NCBI GenBank assembly: GCA_020845855.1
Contig: JADLEZ010000178.1
Span: 1 to 37,809, forward strand
Source of the DNA: Burkholderiales bacterium
GTDB lineage: Bacteria > Pseudomonadota > Gammaproteobacteria > Burkholderiales > Casimicrobiaceae
DNA length: 37,809 bases
Direction of reading: 5' to 3'
Shown here: positions 8,711-17,642 of the stretch, piece by piece
How the letters are laid out: every line of letters begins with the position of its first letter
Position numbering within the stretch: position 1 is the first letter of the stretch
Program-made: the position numbers and the translations under genes
The notes under the pieces: model-generated
Told to the model about the DNA's origin: nothing
The model's input: only the letters and a program-made list of their open reading frames with translations
Database searches by the model: none

Positions 8711-10411
8711 TTGGACACACCGGTACGCAAGCGCCTGGGCGAGATCCTGATCGAGCGCGGCAAGCTCGACGCGGCGACCCTCGAGCGGGCGCTGCGACTG
8801 CAGCAGGAGTCGGGCGAGCGCCTGGGCGCGCTGCTGGTCACGCTCGGCGTGGTGGCCCAGCGCGACGTCGCCGATGCGCTGGCCGCGCAGCTTTCCCTGC
8901 CCCTGGTCGACGCCGCGAGCTATCCGGAGTTTCCGATCCTCGAGGAGCAGGTCTCGGCGCGCTTCCTGCGCGAGACGCGCGTGCTGCCGGTGCGCGAGGA
9001 CGACGCCGAAGTGGCGCTTGCGATGGCCGATCCCACCGATCTGTACGCCATCGGCGCGCTGCGCATGGTCACCGGCCGCGAGGTGCGGCCGATGGTCGCG
9101 ATCCCGAGCGAGCTCGAGGCCGCGCTGGAGCGCCTGTACGGCACCGGCAAGTCCGCGCAAAGCCAGGTGATCGGCGACGTCGAGACGCGGGTGGACGACC
9201 TCGCGTTCGACGCCGACGTGCAGCAGTTGAAGGACCTCGCGTCGGAGGCGCCGGTGATCCGCCTCGTGAGCCTCGTCATCACCAACGCGCTCGAGATGCG
9301 CGCGTCCGACATCCACGTCGAGCCGTTCGAGAGCCGCCTCGCGGTGCGCTACCGCGTCGACGGCGTGCTGCACGACGTCGAGTCCCCACCCAAGCGCCTC
9401 GCCGCCGCGGTGATCTCGCGCATCAAGATCATGGCGAACTTGGACATCGCCGAGCGCCGCCTGCCGCAGGACGGACGCATCCGGCTGCGCGTGCAGGGCA
9501 AGGAGATCGACCTGCGCGTGTCCACCGTGCCGACCATGCACGGCGAGTCGGTGGTGATGCGCATCCTCGACAAGGGCGGGGTCGCCCTCGACTTCGAGAA
9601 GCTGGGCTTCCTGCCGGACACCTTGAAGGTCTTCATCGACGTGCTGATGCAGCCGCACGGCATCCTGCTCGTGACCGGGCCCACGGGCTCCGGCAAGACC
9701 ACCACCCTGTACACCGCGCTCGACCGCCTCAACCAGCCCGACGTGAAGATCCTCACCGTCGAGGACCCGGTCGAGTACCAGATGCCCGGGATCAACCAGA
9801 TCCAGGTCAAGCCCCAGATCGACCTGACCTTCGCCAACGCGCTGCGCTCGATCGTGCGCCAGGATCCCGACGTGATCATGATCGGCGAGATCCGCGATCT
9901 GGAAACCGCGCAGATCGCGGTGCAGTCGGCGCTCACCGGCCACCTCGTGCTGTCCACGGTGCACACCAACGACGCGGCGTCCACGGTGAACCGATTGCTC
10001 GACATGGGAGTCGAGGACTACCTGCTGACCTCCACCGTGGTGGGCATCCTTGCGCAGCGCCTGGTGCGCAAGCTGTGTCCGCACTGCAAGGAGCCGTACC
10101 GGGCGCTGCCGGAGATGGTCGGGCAGCTCGGCCTCGGCAAGGTCGCCGGCGCCGGCGACGTGACGCTCTACCACGCGAAGGGCTGCAGCCAGTGCGGCAA
10201 TACGGGCTACCTCGGCCGCTTCTGCATCCTCGAGATGCTGCCGATGTCCGATCCCTTGCGCTCGCTGGTGATGAAGCACGCCACGTCGAACGAGCTCAAG
10301 GCCGAGGCGCAGCGCGAAGGCATGGTGTCGATGTACGAGGACGGCATGCGCAAGGCGCTGGCCGGAAGCACCACGTTCGAAGAGGTGCTTCGCGTCACCC
10401 GCGAAGCATGA
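8711..10411 (+). CDS. gspE: Type II secretion ATPase GspE
   Basis: Walker A 'GPTGSGKTTTLYTALDRLN', 'VEDPVEYQMPGINQIQVKPQIDLTFANALRSIVRQDPDVIMIGEIRD', tetracysteine 'CPHCKEPYR...CSQCGNTGYLGR'. TTG start. Confidence 0.96.
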   Translation: MDTPVRKRLGEILIERGKLDAATLERALRLQQESGERLGALLVTLGVVAQRDVADALAAQLSLPLVDAASYPEFPILEEQVSARFLRETRVLPVREDDAEVALAMADPTDLYAIGALRMVTGREVRPMVAIPSELEAALERLYGTGKSAQSQVIGDVETRVDDLAFDADVQQLKDLASEAPVIRLVSLVITNALEMRASDIHVEPFESRLAVRYRVDGVLHDVESPPKRLAAAVISRIKIMANLDIAERRLPQDGRIRLRVQGKEIDLRVSTVPTMHGESVVMRILDKGGVALDFEKLGFLPDTLKVFIDVLMQPHGILLVTGPTGSGKTTTLYTALDRLNQPDVKILTVEDPVEYQMPGINQIQVKPQIDLTFANALRSIVRQDPDVIMIGEIRDLETAQIAVQSALTGHLVLSTVHTNDAASTVNRLLDMGVEDYLLTSTVVGILAQRLVRKLCPHCKEPYRALPEMVGQLGLGKVAGAGDVTLYHAKGCSQCGNTGYLGRFCILEMLPMSDPLRSLVMKHATSNELKAEAQREGMVSMYEDGMRKALAGSTTFEEVLRVTREA

Positions 10412-10429
10412 CGACGCCACCGAGGTGAC

Positions 10430-11671
10430 ATGCCCCTGTTCCGCTACCGCGCCGTCAACCCGTCGGGCGAGGTCGCCGTCGGCGAGCTCGATGCCGCCAA
10501 CGAAAGCGAGATCGTCGACCGCCTGCGCGACCGCGGCCTGATGCCGATGCAGATCGCGCACGCGACCGGCGGGCCGGTGCCGATGGCCGGGACGCCGGCC
10601 AAGCGCGGCGCGCGCCGCAGCATCTTCGAGTCGAAACACGTCACGCGCGACCAGCTCCTGGCGCTCACCCGCGAGCTCGCCACCCTCCTGCGCGCGGGCC
10701 TGCCGCTCGACCGCGCGCTCGAGATCCTGATCGGCCTCGCCCCCACGCCGCCGGTCGCGGCGCTGCTGCAGGGCGTGCGCGACGACGTGCGCGGCGGCAA
10801 GGCGCTGTCGCAGGCGCTCGAGGCACGCCGCGAGGTGTTCTCGCGCTTTTTCGTCAACATCGTGCGCGCCGGCGAGGCAGGCTGCGCGCTCGGCGAAGTG
10901 CTGCAGCGCCTGTCCGACACCATGGAGCGCAACAAGGAGCTGCGCGAGTCGGTGAAGTCCGCGCTCATCTACCCGTCGCTCCTGGTGGTCGTAGCCGTGA
11001 TCTCCGTCGCGATCCTGCTCGTGTTCGTGGTGCCGCAGTTCGAGACGACGTTCGCGCAGGCCGGCAAGGCGCTGCCGATTCCGACGCAGGTCGTGGTCGC
11101 CGTCGGCAAGTTCGCGCGCAACTGGTGGTGGGCGGTGGCCGGTGTCGCGTTCCTGGCGATCATGTGGTATCGCCGCCACGGCAGAGTGCCGTCGGTACGT
11201 CGGGCACGCGACGCGCGGCGGCTGCGCATGCCGCTTCTCGGCGACCTGGTCGCCAAGGTCGAGACGGCGCGCTTCGCCCGCACGCTCGCCACCCTCCTTG
11301 CCAACGGCGTCACGCTGCTCGCCGGGGTGGGCATCGTGAAGGAGACGATGACCAATAGCGTAATGTCCGACTCGCTCGACGGCGTCATCGCCAAGCTGCG
11401 CGAGGGCAAGGGCTTCGGCCGCCCGCTCGCCGAGACGGGGCTCTATCCGCGGCTTGCGACCCAGATGATCCTGGTCGGCGAGGAGTCCGGCAGGCTCGAG
11501 GAGATGCTCGGCCGGGTCGCCGACGTCTACGACCGGGAAGTGGCTGCGTCGATCAAGCGCTTTCTCGCCGTGCTGGAGCCGGCGATGATCCTCACCTTGG
11601 CCGTGCTGATCGGCGGGATCGTGTTCTCGATCCTGATGGGGGTCATGGCGATGAGCGAACTCGTGGTCTGA
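10430..11671 (+). CDS. gspF: Type II secretion inner membrane protein GspF
   Basis: 'MPLFRYRAVNPSGEVAVGELDA', 'LTRELATLLRAGLPLDRALEIL', 'VGEESGRLEEMLGRVADVYDREV'. Confidence 0.95.
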   Translation: MPLFRYRAVNPSGEVAVGELDAANESEIVDRLRDRGLMPMQIAHATGGPVPMAGTPAKRGARRSIFESKHVTRDQLLALTRELATLLRAGLPLDRALEILIGLAPTPPVAALLQGVRDDVRGGKALSQALEARREVFSRFFVNIVRAGEAGCALGEVLQRLSDTMERNKELRESVKSALIYPSLLVVVAVISVAILLVFVVPQFETTFAQAGKALPIPTQVVVAVGKFARNWWWAVAGVAFLAIMWYRRHGRVPSVRRARDARRLRMPLLGDLVAKVETARFARTLATLLANGVTLLAGVGIVKETMTNSVMSDSLDGVIAKLREGKGFGRPLAETGLYPRLATQMILVGEESGRLEEMLGRVADVYDREVAASIKRFLAVLEPAMILTLAVLIGGIVFSILMGVMAMSELVV

Positions 11672-11738
11672 TCGCGCGTCTTAATCATTTGCCACGCCCG
11701 TCCCTGTCGGGACGCGACGACAGTTGAAAGGTACAACA

Positions 11739-12167
11739 ATGAAGCAACCGACTGCCCGAAGCCGCGCGCGCGGCATGACCCTGATCGAGATCCTGGTCGT
11801 GCTCGTCCTGCTCGGCATCGTGATGGCGATCGTCGCAGGCAACTTCATCGGCCAGGGCGAGGAAGCCAAGCGCAAGGCGGCCGCGCTCGAGATCACCCAG
11901 ATCGGCAGCACGCTCGACCTGTACAAGCTGGAAGTCGGCAAGTATCCGACTACCCAGGAAGGCCTGCAGGCGCTGATCACGGCGCCGGCCGGGGTCAACA
12001 ACTGGAACGGGCCGTACTGGAAGAAGCCGACGCTGCCCAAGGATCCGTGGGGCAACGAGTACAAGTACACCTCCCCCGGCGCCAAGATGCCCTACGAGAT
12101 CATCTCGTACGGCGCCGACGGCAAGGAAGGCGGCGATGCCGCGAACAAGGACATCACCAGCTACTGA
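11739..12167 (+). CDS. gspG: Major pseudopilin GspG
   Basis: Prepilin motif 'RARG^MTLIEILVVLVLLGIVMAIVAGNFIG'; 'YPTTQEGLQALI', 'KDPWGNEYKYTSPG'. Confidence 0.95.
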   Translation: MKQPTARSRARGMTLIEILVVLVLLGIVMAIVAGNFIGQGEEAKRKAAALEITQIGSTLDLYKLEVGKYPTTQEGLQALITAPAGVNNWNGPYWKKPTLPKDPWGNEYKYTSPGAKMPYEIISYGADGKEGGDAANKDITSY

Positions 12168-12597
12168 CGCCGCTGGCCTGACGCTGATCGAGCTCCTCGT
12201 GGTGCTCGCGATCATGGCGCTTGTCTCCGCCATCGCGATTCCGATCTTCACCGGCACTTCCAACGCCGAGATGCGCGGCGCCGCGCGCCAGTTGGCGTCG
12301 GGCCTACGCCTCGCGCGAAGCGAAGCGGTGTCGCAGCGGCGCGAGACGTTCCTCGTGATCGATCTCGCCGGCCGCCGCTTCAAGGTCGACCGCCAGGCGC
12401 AGGAGCATCCGCTGCCGCGCAACGTCGAGCTCAAGCTGTACACGGCGCAGAAGGACCTGGTCGACGACAAGGTGGGCTCGATCCGCTTCTACCCCGACGG
12501 TGGCAGCAACGGCGGGCGCATTACGCTCGGCAGCGGCGAGCGCAAGTACGAAGTCGACGTCGACTGGCTCACCGGCCGGGTCGCGATCCTCGATTGA
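12136..12597 (+). CDS. gspH: Pseudopilin GspH
   Basis: 'DAAG^LTLIELLVVLAIMALVSAIAIPIF'; overlaps the gspG 3' end. Confidence 0.88.
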   Translation: MPRTRTSPATDAAGLTLIELLVVLAIMALVSAIAIPIFTGTSNAEMRGAARQLASGLRLARSEAVSQRRETFLVIDLAGRRFKVDRQAQEHPLPRNVELKLYTAQKDLVDDKVGSIRFYPDGGSNGGRITLGSGERKYEVDVDWLTGRVAILD

Positions 12598-12599
12598 CG

Positions 12600-13145
12600 A
12601 TGCGCCCCTCACCCGCTCGATGCTGCGCATCTCGCACCCTCTCCCCGCGCATGCGGGGAGAGGGTAGGGGTGAGGGGGGCTCACCCGCTCGATGCTGCGC
12701 ATCTCGCACCCTCTCCCCGCGCATGCGGGGAGAGGGTAGGGGTGAGGGGGGCTTCTCCCTGATCGAGGTGCTGGTCGCCTTCGTGATCCTCGCGCTCGTC
12801 GCCACGGCGCTGTTCGGTCTCTTCTCCTCCTCGCTCAACAACGCCGCGGCGGCGGAGGAATGGAGCCGCGCGCTGCTCCTCGCGGAGTCGCGGCTGGACG
12901 CGGCCGCGGCCGCGCAGCCCTTGCGGGAGAACACCGAGCGCGGCGGCGACATGGGCGGCCGCATCGTGTGGGAGACGCGCGTTGCGCCGTACACCGCGCC
13001 GGACGTCGACCCCGACCTCGAGCGCGCGACGGAAGCGCTGCCGACGCGCCTGTACCGGGTGACGGTGGAGGTGCGCTACAAGGGCGGCGACGGCAAGGAG
13101 CGCACGCTGTCGCTCGCCACGCTCAAGGTGGGGCAGAAGACATGA
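12600..13145 (+). CDS. gspI: Pseudopilin GspI with repeat-derived leader
   Basis: 'EGG^FSLIEVLVAFVILALVATALFGLFSSSLNNAAAAEEWSRALLLAESRL'. ATG at 12600; in-frame ATGs at 12651 and 12723 lie within the repeat copies. Confidence 0.88.
   Translation: MRPSPARCCASRTLSPRMRGEGRGEGGSPARCCASRTLSPRMRGEGRGEGGFSLIEVLVAFVILALVATALFGLFSSSLNNAAAAEEWSRALLLAESRLDAAAAAQPLRENTERGGDMGGRIVWETRVAPYTAPDVDPDLERATEALPTRLYRVTVEVRYKGGDGKERTLSLATLKVGQKT
12608..12751 (+). repeat. Two perfect tandem 72-bp REP-like units
   Basis: Unit ctcacccgctcgatgctgcgcatctcgcaccctctccccgcgcatgcggggagagggtaggggtgagggggg at 12608-12679 and 12680-12751. Stem CCCTCTCCCCGC-GCAT-GCGGGGAGAGGG. Confidence 0.95.
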
Positions 13146-13921
13146 GTGGGACTAGGAGGCCGCGGCGCGTGAGCACCGCAGGGCCGCCCCAAGGTGCGAA
13201 CTGCGCCCCCCCGGGGGGCAGCGAGCAACGCTCCATCGCGAGCGTGGGGGCCCACTACCGCGGCTTCACGCTGGTCGAGCTCCTGATCGCGCTCTCGCTG
13301 TTCGCGCTCATGTCCGCGGTGCTGTTCGGCTCGCTGCGCCTTGCCGGCCGCAGCGCCGACGCCGGCGACGAGAAGGTGCAGGCGAGCTCCGGCATGCGCC
13401 TCGCGGGCGAGTACCTGCGCACCCAGCTTTCGGCGCAGCACCCGCAGCGCATGCGCAAGATCCACGAGTTCCCGCTGCTGTTCGGCGGCAATCAGGACGA
13501 GATCCGCTACGCGGCGCCGCTGCCGGCGCGGGTCGGCTTGGGCGGCATGTGGTACTGGCGACTGTCGGTGGCGAAAGTGCCTGGCAAGGAGCACGAGGCT
13601 CTCGTGCTCGACCGCATGATTCCCGACCTCAACGCGACCGACATGCCGACGTTCGCCGAGTCCGAGCGCTCGGTGCTCGCTGACGACATCAAGTCGCTCA
13701 AGGTGTCGTACTACGGGCGCGACCGCGGCAGCGCGCTCGACGTGGCGCCCACGTGGCGCGCGAGCTGGGAGGACTCGCAGCTGCTGCCGGTGCTGATCCA
13801 GCTCGAGGTCGCGCCGCGCGTCGGCGAGCCCTGGCCGCCGCTGCTGATCGCGCCGCGCGCGGCGCCCGAGGCCGGCTGCCGCGCGTGGGACACCATCCGC
13901 ATCCAATGCGTCGGCGCATGA
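13142..13921 (+). CDS. gspJ: Pseudopilin GspJ with repeat-derived leader
   Basis: 'HYRG^FTLVELLIALSLFALMSAVLFGSLRLAGRS'; ATGA overlap with gspI. Alternative in-frame GTG starts at 13169 and 13244. Confidence 0.9.
   Translation: MSGTRRPRRVSTAGPPQGANCAPPGGSEQRSIASVGAHYRGFTLVELLIALSLFALMSAVLFGSLRLAGRSADAGDEKVQASSGMRLAGEYLRTQLSAQHPQRMRKIHEFPLLFGGNQDEIRYAAPLPARVGLGGMWYWRLSVAKVPGKEHEALVLDRMIPDLNATDMPTFAESERSVLADDIKSLKVSYYGRDRGSALDVAPTWRASWEDSQLLPVLIQLEVAPRVGEPWPPLLIAPRAAPEAGCRAWDTIRIQCVGA
13169..13253 (+). repeat. Dispersed GC-rich repeat, variant with GGGGGGCAGCGAG...GAGCGTGGGGGCC end
   Basis: gtgagcaccgcagggccgccccaaggtgcgaactgcgccccccccggggggcagcgagcaacgctccatcgcgagcgtgggggccc; left half matches the copy at 29106. 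Confidence 0.75.
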
Positions 13922-14859
13922 AGCCACAGCGCGGGATCGCCCTCATCGTCGTGCTCTGGCTCACGATCATGCTCGCCGTGATCGCGAGCGGCTTCGCCTT
14001 CTCCATGCGCAGCGAGGCGCTGTCGGCGCGCAACTCGCTGTCGCTCGCGAAGGCGCGCCATGCCGCCAACGGCGCGGTGGAGCGCGTTGCGTTCGAGCTC
14101 TCCCGGCCCCGCATGGCGAGCTCGTGGCTTGCCGACGGGCAGGCGCACACGTGGCAGGACGGGGACCTCGCCATCTACGCGGTCGCGGTCGACGAATCCG
14201 CGCGCATCGACCTCAACGCGGCGCCGGAGGCGCTGCTCCGCGGCCTGCTCGAAAACGTCGGCGGCGCCGACCCGGAAGCCTCGCGCCGCATCGCCGACGC
14301 GATCGCCGACTGGCGCGACCCCGACGATCTCAAGCGCCCCAACGGCGCCGAGGAAGCCGACTATCGCGCGGCGGGCCAGAAGTACAAGCCCGCGAACGCT
14401 CCCTTCGAGACCGTGAGCGAGTTGGCGCGCGTGCTGGGCGTGACGCCCGCCCTCTACGCCCGCATCGCCGACAGCCTCACCGTGCAGTCGCGCCAGCCCG
14501 GCATCAACGCGCAGCTCGCGCCGCGCGACGTCCTGCTCGCGCTGCCCGGCGCGACGCCGGAAATGGTCGACACGTACCTTGCGCAGCGCGAGGAGGCGCG
14601 CAAGCAGAAGCTGCCCGTGGCGCCGTTTCCAGCGGCGTCCAACTTCGCCGCGGGCGCGGTGCCGGTGTGGCGCATCCGGGCCATCGTCACCGCGCCCGAT
14701 GGTGTAACCTTCGTCCGCGATGCGGTGCTGCGCCCTTCCGGCGATGCGCGCCGTCCCTTGCTCGTCCTCGGCTGGCAGGAAGGAGCCGTCAACGCGCCGG
14801 CGCCGCTCGCCGATCCAGCCTCCGCCAACCCGCCGCTTGCCGCCAATGCCCGCCCGTGA
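13918..14859 (+). CDS. gspK: Type II secretion minor pseudopilin GspK
   Basis: 'MKPQRGIALIVVLWLTIMLAVIASGFAFSMRSEALSARN'; lacks Glu5 as is usual for GspK; 'RIDLNAAPEALLRGLLENVG'. Confidence 0.9.
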   Translation: MKPQRGIALIVVLWLTIMLAVIASGFAFSMRSEALSARNSLSLAKARHAANGAVERVAFELSRPRMASSWLADGQAHTWQDGDLAIYAVAVDESARIDLNAAPEALLRGLLENVGGADPEASRRIADAIADWRDPDDLKRPNGAEEADYRAAGQKYKPANAPFETVSELARVLGVTPALYARIADSLTVQSRQPGINAQLAPRDVLLALPGATPEMVDTYLAQREEARKQKLPVAPFPAASNFAAGAVPVWRIRAIVTAPDGVTFVRDAVLRPSGDARRPLLVLGWQEGAVNAPAPLADPASANPPLAANARP

Positions 14860-16138
14860 CCTGACGCTGCCATCGTACGGCGCACGGGTGCGCGACTTCG
14901 CGCGCCGCAGCGGACTCGCGGGCTTCTGGGCGTGGTGGATGCGCGAGCTCGGGCCGCAACTGCCCGCCGCCGCGCGCACGGCGCTTGCGCGCCGCAGGAC
15001 GCGTCCGGTGCTCGTTTTCGCCGGCGACCACGCCACCCTCTGGCGGCCGGTGATCGAGGGCGGCGACATCTCGATGCGCAGCGCCGCGACCCTTGCGCTC
15101 GCCGGCGACGCGGCGGCCGACGGCCGCGCGGCGCTCTTGTCCCCGGGTGAAGCCGCCACGCCCCGCGTGGTGGTGAGCCTCGCCCCGCAGGACGTGCTGC
15201 GCAAGAAGGTCGTGCTGCCCGCCGCGGTCGAGGAAAACTTGGTACAGGCGCTTGCCTACGACCTCGACCGCCACACGCCGTTCAAGCCGGAGGAGCTGTA
15301 CTTCGATGCGGTAGTCGTCGACCGCGATCCGGCCCGCGGCACGATCACGGTCGACCTCGCGGCCGCGCGCCGCAGCGCGGTCGATCCCGCGCTGCGACAG
15401 GTGGCGGCGTGGGGCGGCGAGGTGGTCGCCATCGTGCCGGACCCGCCGGCCACCTCCGCGCGCTCGCGTTTGAACCTCCTGCCGGTGCAGTGGCGCAGCA
15501 CGCGCGCGCTGTGGCGGCGCTGGCAGTTCTGGGTGCCGGTGATCCTGCTCGCGGTGCTCGCCGCGGCCGCGATCGCGATTCCGCTGTGGCAGAAGCGCGA
15601 GTACGCGATCGAGCTTGCGCAGCAGGCGGATCAGGCGCGCGCCCGCGCCGCGGTGTCGGAGACGCTGCGCGCCGAGCTCAACGCGCGCGTGGGCGATTAC
15701 AACTACGCGCTCGAGCGCAAGTACGCGTTCCCCGGCATGCTGGCGGTCGTCGACACGGTGAGCAAGGTGCTGCCCGACGACACCTGGCTCACGCAGCTCG
15801 AAATGAAGACGATGGCCAAGGGCAAGGACGTGCAGCGCGAACTCCTGCTGCGTGGCGAGACCGCCAACGCGGGCAAGCTCGTCCAGCTCTTCGAGGAATC
15901 GCCGATGTTCGCGCAGCCCGCGCAGCGGGGACCGACCACCAAGATCCAGCCCGGTCCCGGCGAGATCTTCGACCTCGGCATGCAGCTTCGCCAGCGGCCG
16001 CCGCCAGCCGCGGTCGCGATTGCGGTTCCCGACAAGCCGCCCCCGGGAGAGCCGCCCTCGCAGCCCAGCGCCGGCGCGCCCGCGCCGGCACCCGCCGACC
16101 CGGCGAAGGCCGCGGCCGACATGAAAGGCAAGTCGTGA
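14846..16138 (+). CDS. gspL: GspL-like protein with PilN-type domain
   Basis: 'VVSLAPQDVLRKKVVLPAAVEENLVQALAYDLDRHTPFKPEELYFDAVV', 'SRLNLLPVQWRS', one central TM, 'LPDDTWLTQLEMK'. Confidence 0.85.
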   Translation: MPARDLTLPSYGARVRDFARRSGLAGFWAWWMRELGPQLPAAARTALARRRTRPVLVFAGDHATLWRPVIEGGDISMRSAATLALAGDAAADGRAALLSPGEAATPRVVVSLAPQDVLRKKVVLPAAVEENLVQALAYDLDRHTPFKPEELYFDAVVVDRDPARGTITVDLAAARRSAVDPALRQVAAWGGEVVAIVPDPPATSARSRLNLLPVQWRSTRALWRRWQFWVPVILLAVLAAAAIAIPLWQKREYAIELAQQADQARARAAVSETLRAELNARVGDYNYALERKYAFPGMLAVVDTVSKVLPDDTWLTQLEMKTMAKGKDVQRELLLRGETANAGKLVQLFEESPMFAQPAQRGPTTKIQPGPGEIFDLGMQLRQRPPPAAVAIAVPDKPPPGEPPSQPSAGAPAPAPADPAKAAADMKGKS

Positions 16139-16773
16139 GCCCGAAGCTAGCGAGTCAGATGACGCCGGCCGCGCTCGCCCGCCTGTCGCCGCCACGCCAG
16201 CGCGCGCTCGCGCTCGCGCTCTTCGGCATCGCGCTCGCGCTCGTGCTCGCCGTCGTGCTCGGCCCGATCGTGCTCCTGCATCGCCACTACGATGCCGCGA
16301 TCGCCGACCTTTCGGATCGCCTCGAGCGCTATCGCCGTGTCGCCGCGCAGGCGCCGGACCTGCGCCGCGCGCTGGAGGTGATCAAGGAAAAGGACGGCCG
16401 CCGCTTCTACCTCAAGAACACGGCGCCGAACCTTGCGAGCGCCGAACTGTCCGATCTCGTGCGCGGCGCGATCGAGAACAACGGCGGGCGCATCACGACC
16501 TCCCAGAACCCGGGCTCGCGCGACGACGGCGCGTTCCGCCAGATCACCGTCAACGTGCAGTTCTTCGCGACCACGCCGAACCTTGCCAAGATCCTGGCGG
16601 CGCTCGACGCCGCGGTTCCGTACCTCGTGGTCGACAACCTGTCGGTGCGCCCGCTCAACGCGTTTCGCGGGTTCAAGCCGGCGGCCGGGCAGGAACCGGA
16701 GAACAACGTGCAGCTCGACGTGTCGGCGCTCGCCTATCCCGAGCCGGCGCGGCCGGCGGCGCCGGCGAAGTGA
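16135..16773 (+). CDS. gspM: GspM-like type II secretion protein
   Basis: GTGA overlap with gspL; N-terminal TM, 'GRRFYLKNTAPNLASAELSDLVRGAIENNGGRITTSQ', 'VNVQFFATTPNLAKILAALDAAVPYLVVDNLSVRP'. Confidence 0.83.
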   Translation: MSPKLASQMTPAALARLSPPRQRALALALFGIALALVLAVVLGPIVLLHRHYDAAIADLSDRLERYRRVAAQAPDLRRALEVIKEKDGRRFYLKNTAPNLASAELSDLVRGAIENNGGRITTSQNPGSRDDGAFRQITVNVQFFATTPNLAKILAALDAAVPYLVVDNLSVRPLNAFRGFKPAAGQEPENNVQLDVSALAYPEPARPAAPAK

Positions 16774-16784
16774 ACGGAGGACTC

Positions 16785-17594
16785 ATGAATACGCTGCAAT
16801 CGAGCGCACGCGCGACGATGCTCTGGCTGGTGCCGGTGGCCGTGCTCGCCGTCCTGTTCCTGTGGCAGACCGACTGGGGCCGCGCGTTCGCGCGCACACC
16901 GTCCGCCGAGCCCGCGGCCGCGCCGCCGCCGCTGACGGTCGCGCTCCTGCCGGAGTACCAGCCGGCCGGCGCCGGCAGCGACATGGTCGAGCGCACCCCC
17001 TTCAACCCGACGCGCCGGCCGGCGCCCACGCCGCGAGAGGAGGCGGCGAAGCCCGTGTTTCCGCGCGGCAAGTTCACGCTGTCGGGGACGCTCGTCGTCG
17101 ACGGCAAGGCAACGGCGTACCTGCGCGAAGTCAACGGCGGCAAGCAGCGCCGGGTGGTCCAGGGCGAGTCGGTGGATGGCCTCGTCGTCGCCGAGATCAT
17201 GCCCGACCGCGTACGGCTCGCGCTCGGCGGCGAGAGCGAGGAGCTCGTCATGAAGCTCGCGACCGGCCCGCGGACCACCATTCAGCCGGTGGCGCCGGCT
17301 CCCGTGACGGCGAGCGCCGCGCCGCCGGGCGCGAGGCAGGTCCAGCCGGCGCAGCCCGGCGCGGCGCCGCCGCAGGCGCGCGACGTGGCCGAGATCCTCG
17401 CGGAGCGCCGGCGCGCGGCGCGCGCGGCCGAGAGAGCCGCGCGCAACCTGCCGCCGGGCGCGCCCAACCCCGACCTCGTGCCGAAAGGTCCGGTCACGGC
17501 GCCGAACATGCCACCCGTGCCCCAGGGCAGCATGAACACCGACGACCCGGCCTGGCAGCAGCTTTACCGGCGTTACCAGACACAGCGCCGTTGA
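16785..17594 (+). CDS. GspC/GspN-like inner membrane protein (HR-like domain)
   Basis: RBS ggagg before ATG 16785. N-terminal TM 'MLWLVPVAVLAVLFLWQTDW'; 'FTLSGTLVVDGKATAYLREVNGGKQRRVVQGESVDGLVVAEIMPDRVRLALGGESEELVMKL'. Confidence 0.72.
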   Translation: MNTLQSSARATMLWLVPVAVLAVLFLWQTDWGRAFARTPSAEPAAAPPPLTVALLPEYQPAGAGSDMVERTPFNPTRRPAPTPREEAAKPVFPRGKFTLSGTLVVDGKATAYLREVNGGKQRRVVQGESVDGLVVAEIMPDRVRLALGGESEELVMKLATGPRTTIQPVAPAPVTASAAPPGARQVQPAQPGAAPPQARDVAEILAERRRAARAAERAARNLPPGAPNPDLVPKGPVTAPNMPPVPQGSMNTDDPAWQQLYRRYQTQRR

Positions 17595-17642
17595 CGGCTG
17601 CGATAATCGCGCGCCCCCTCGCGTAACGCCTCCAACACCTAC

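Noticed and set aside
8546-11179. 877-aa minus-strand ORF
   Set aside because: Antisense to gspE and gspF, which carry clear family motifs; the composition is shadow-ORF-like.
11699-11714. CGTCCC-TGTC-GGGACG hairpin between gspF and gspG
   Set aside because: The stem is only 6 bp with no T-run; too weak to call a terminator or regulator without transcript data.
12608-12751. CRISPR-like array
   Set aside because: Two directly abutting identical 72-bp units without unique spacers and no cas genes; this is a tandem REP-like duplication inside gspI.
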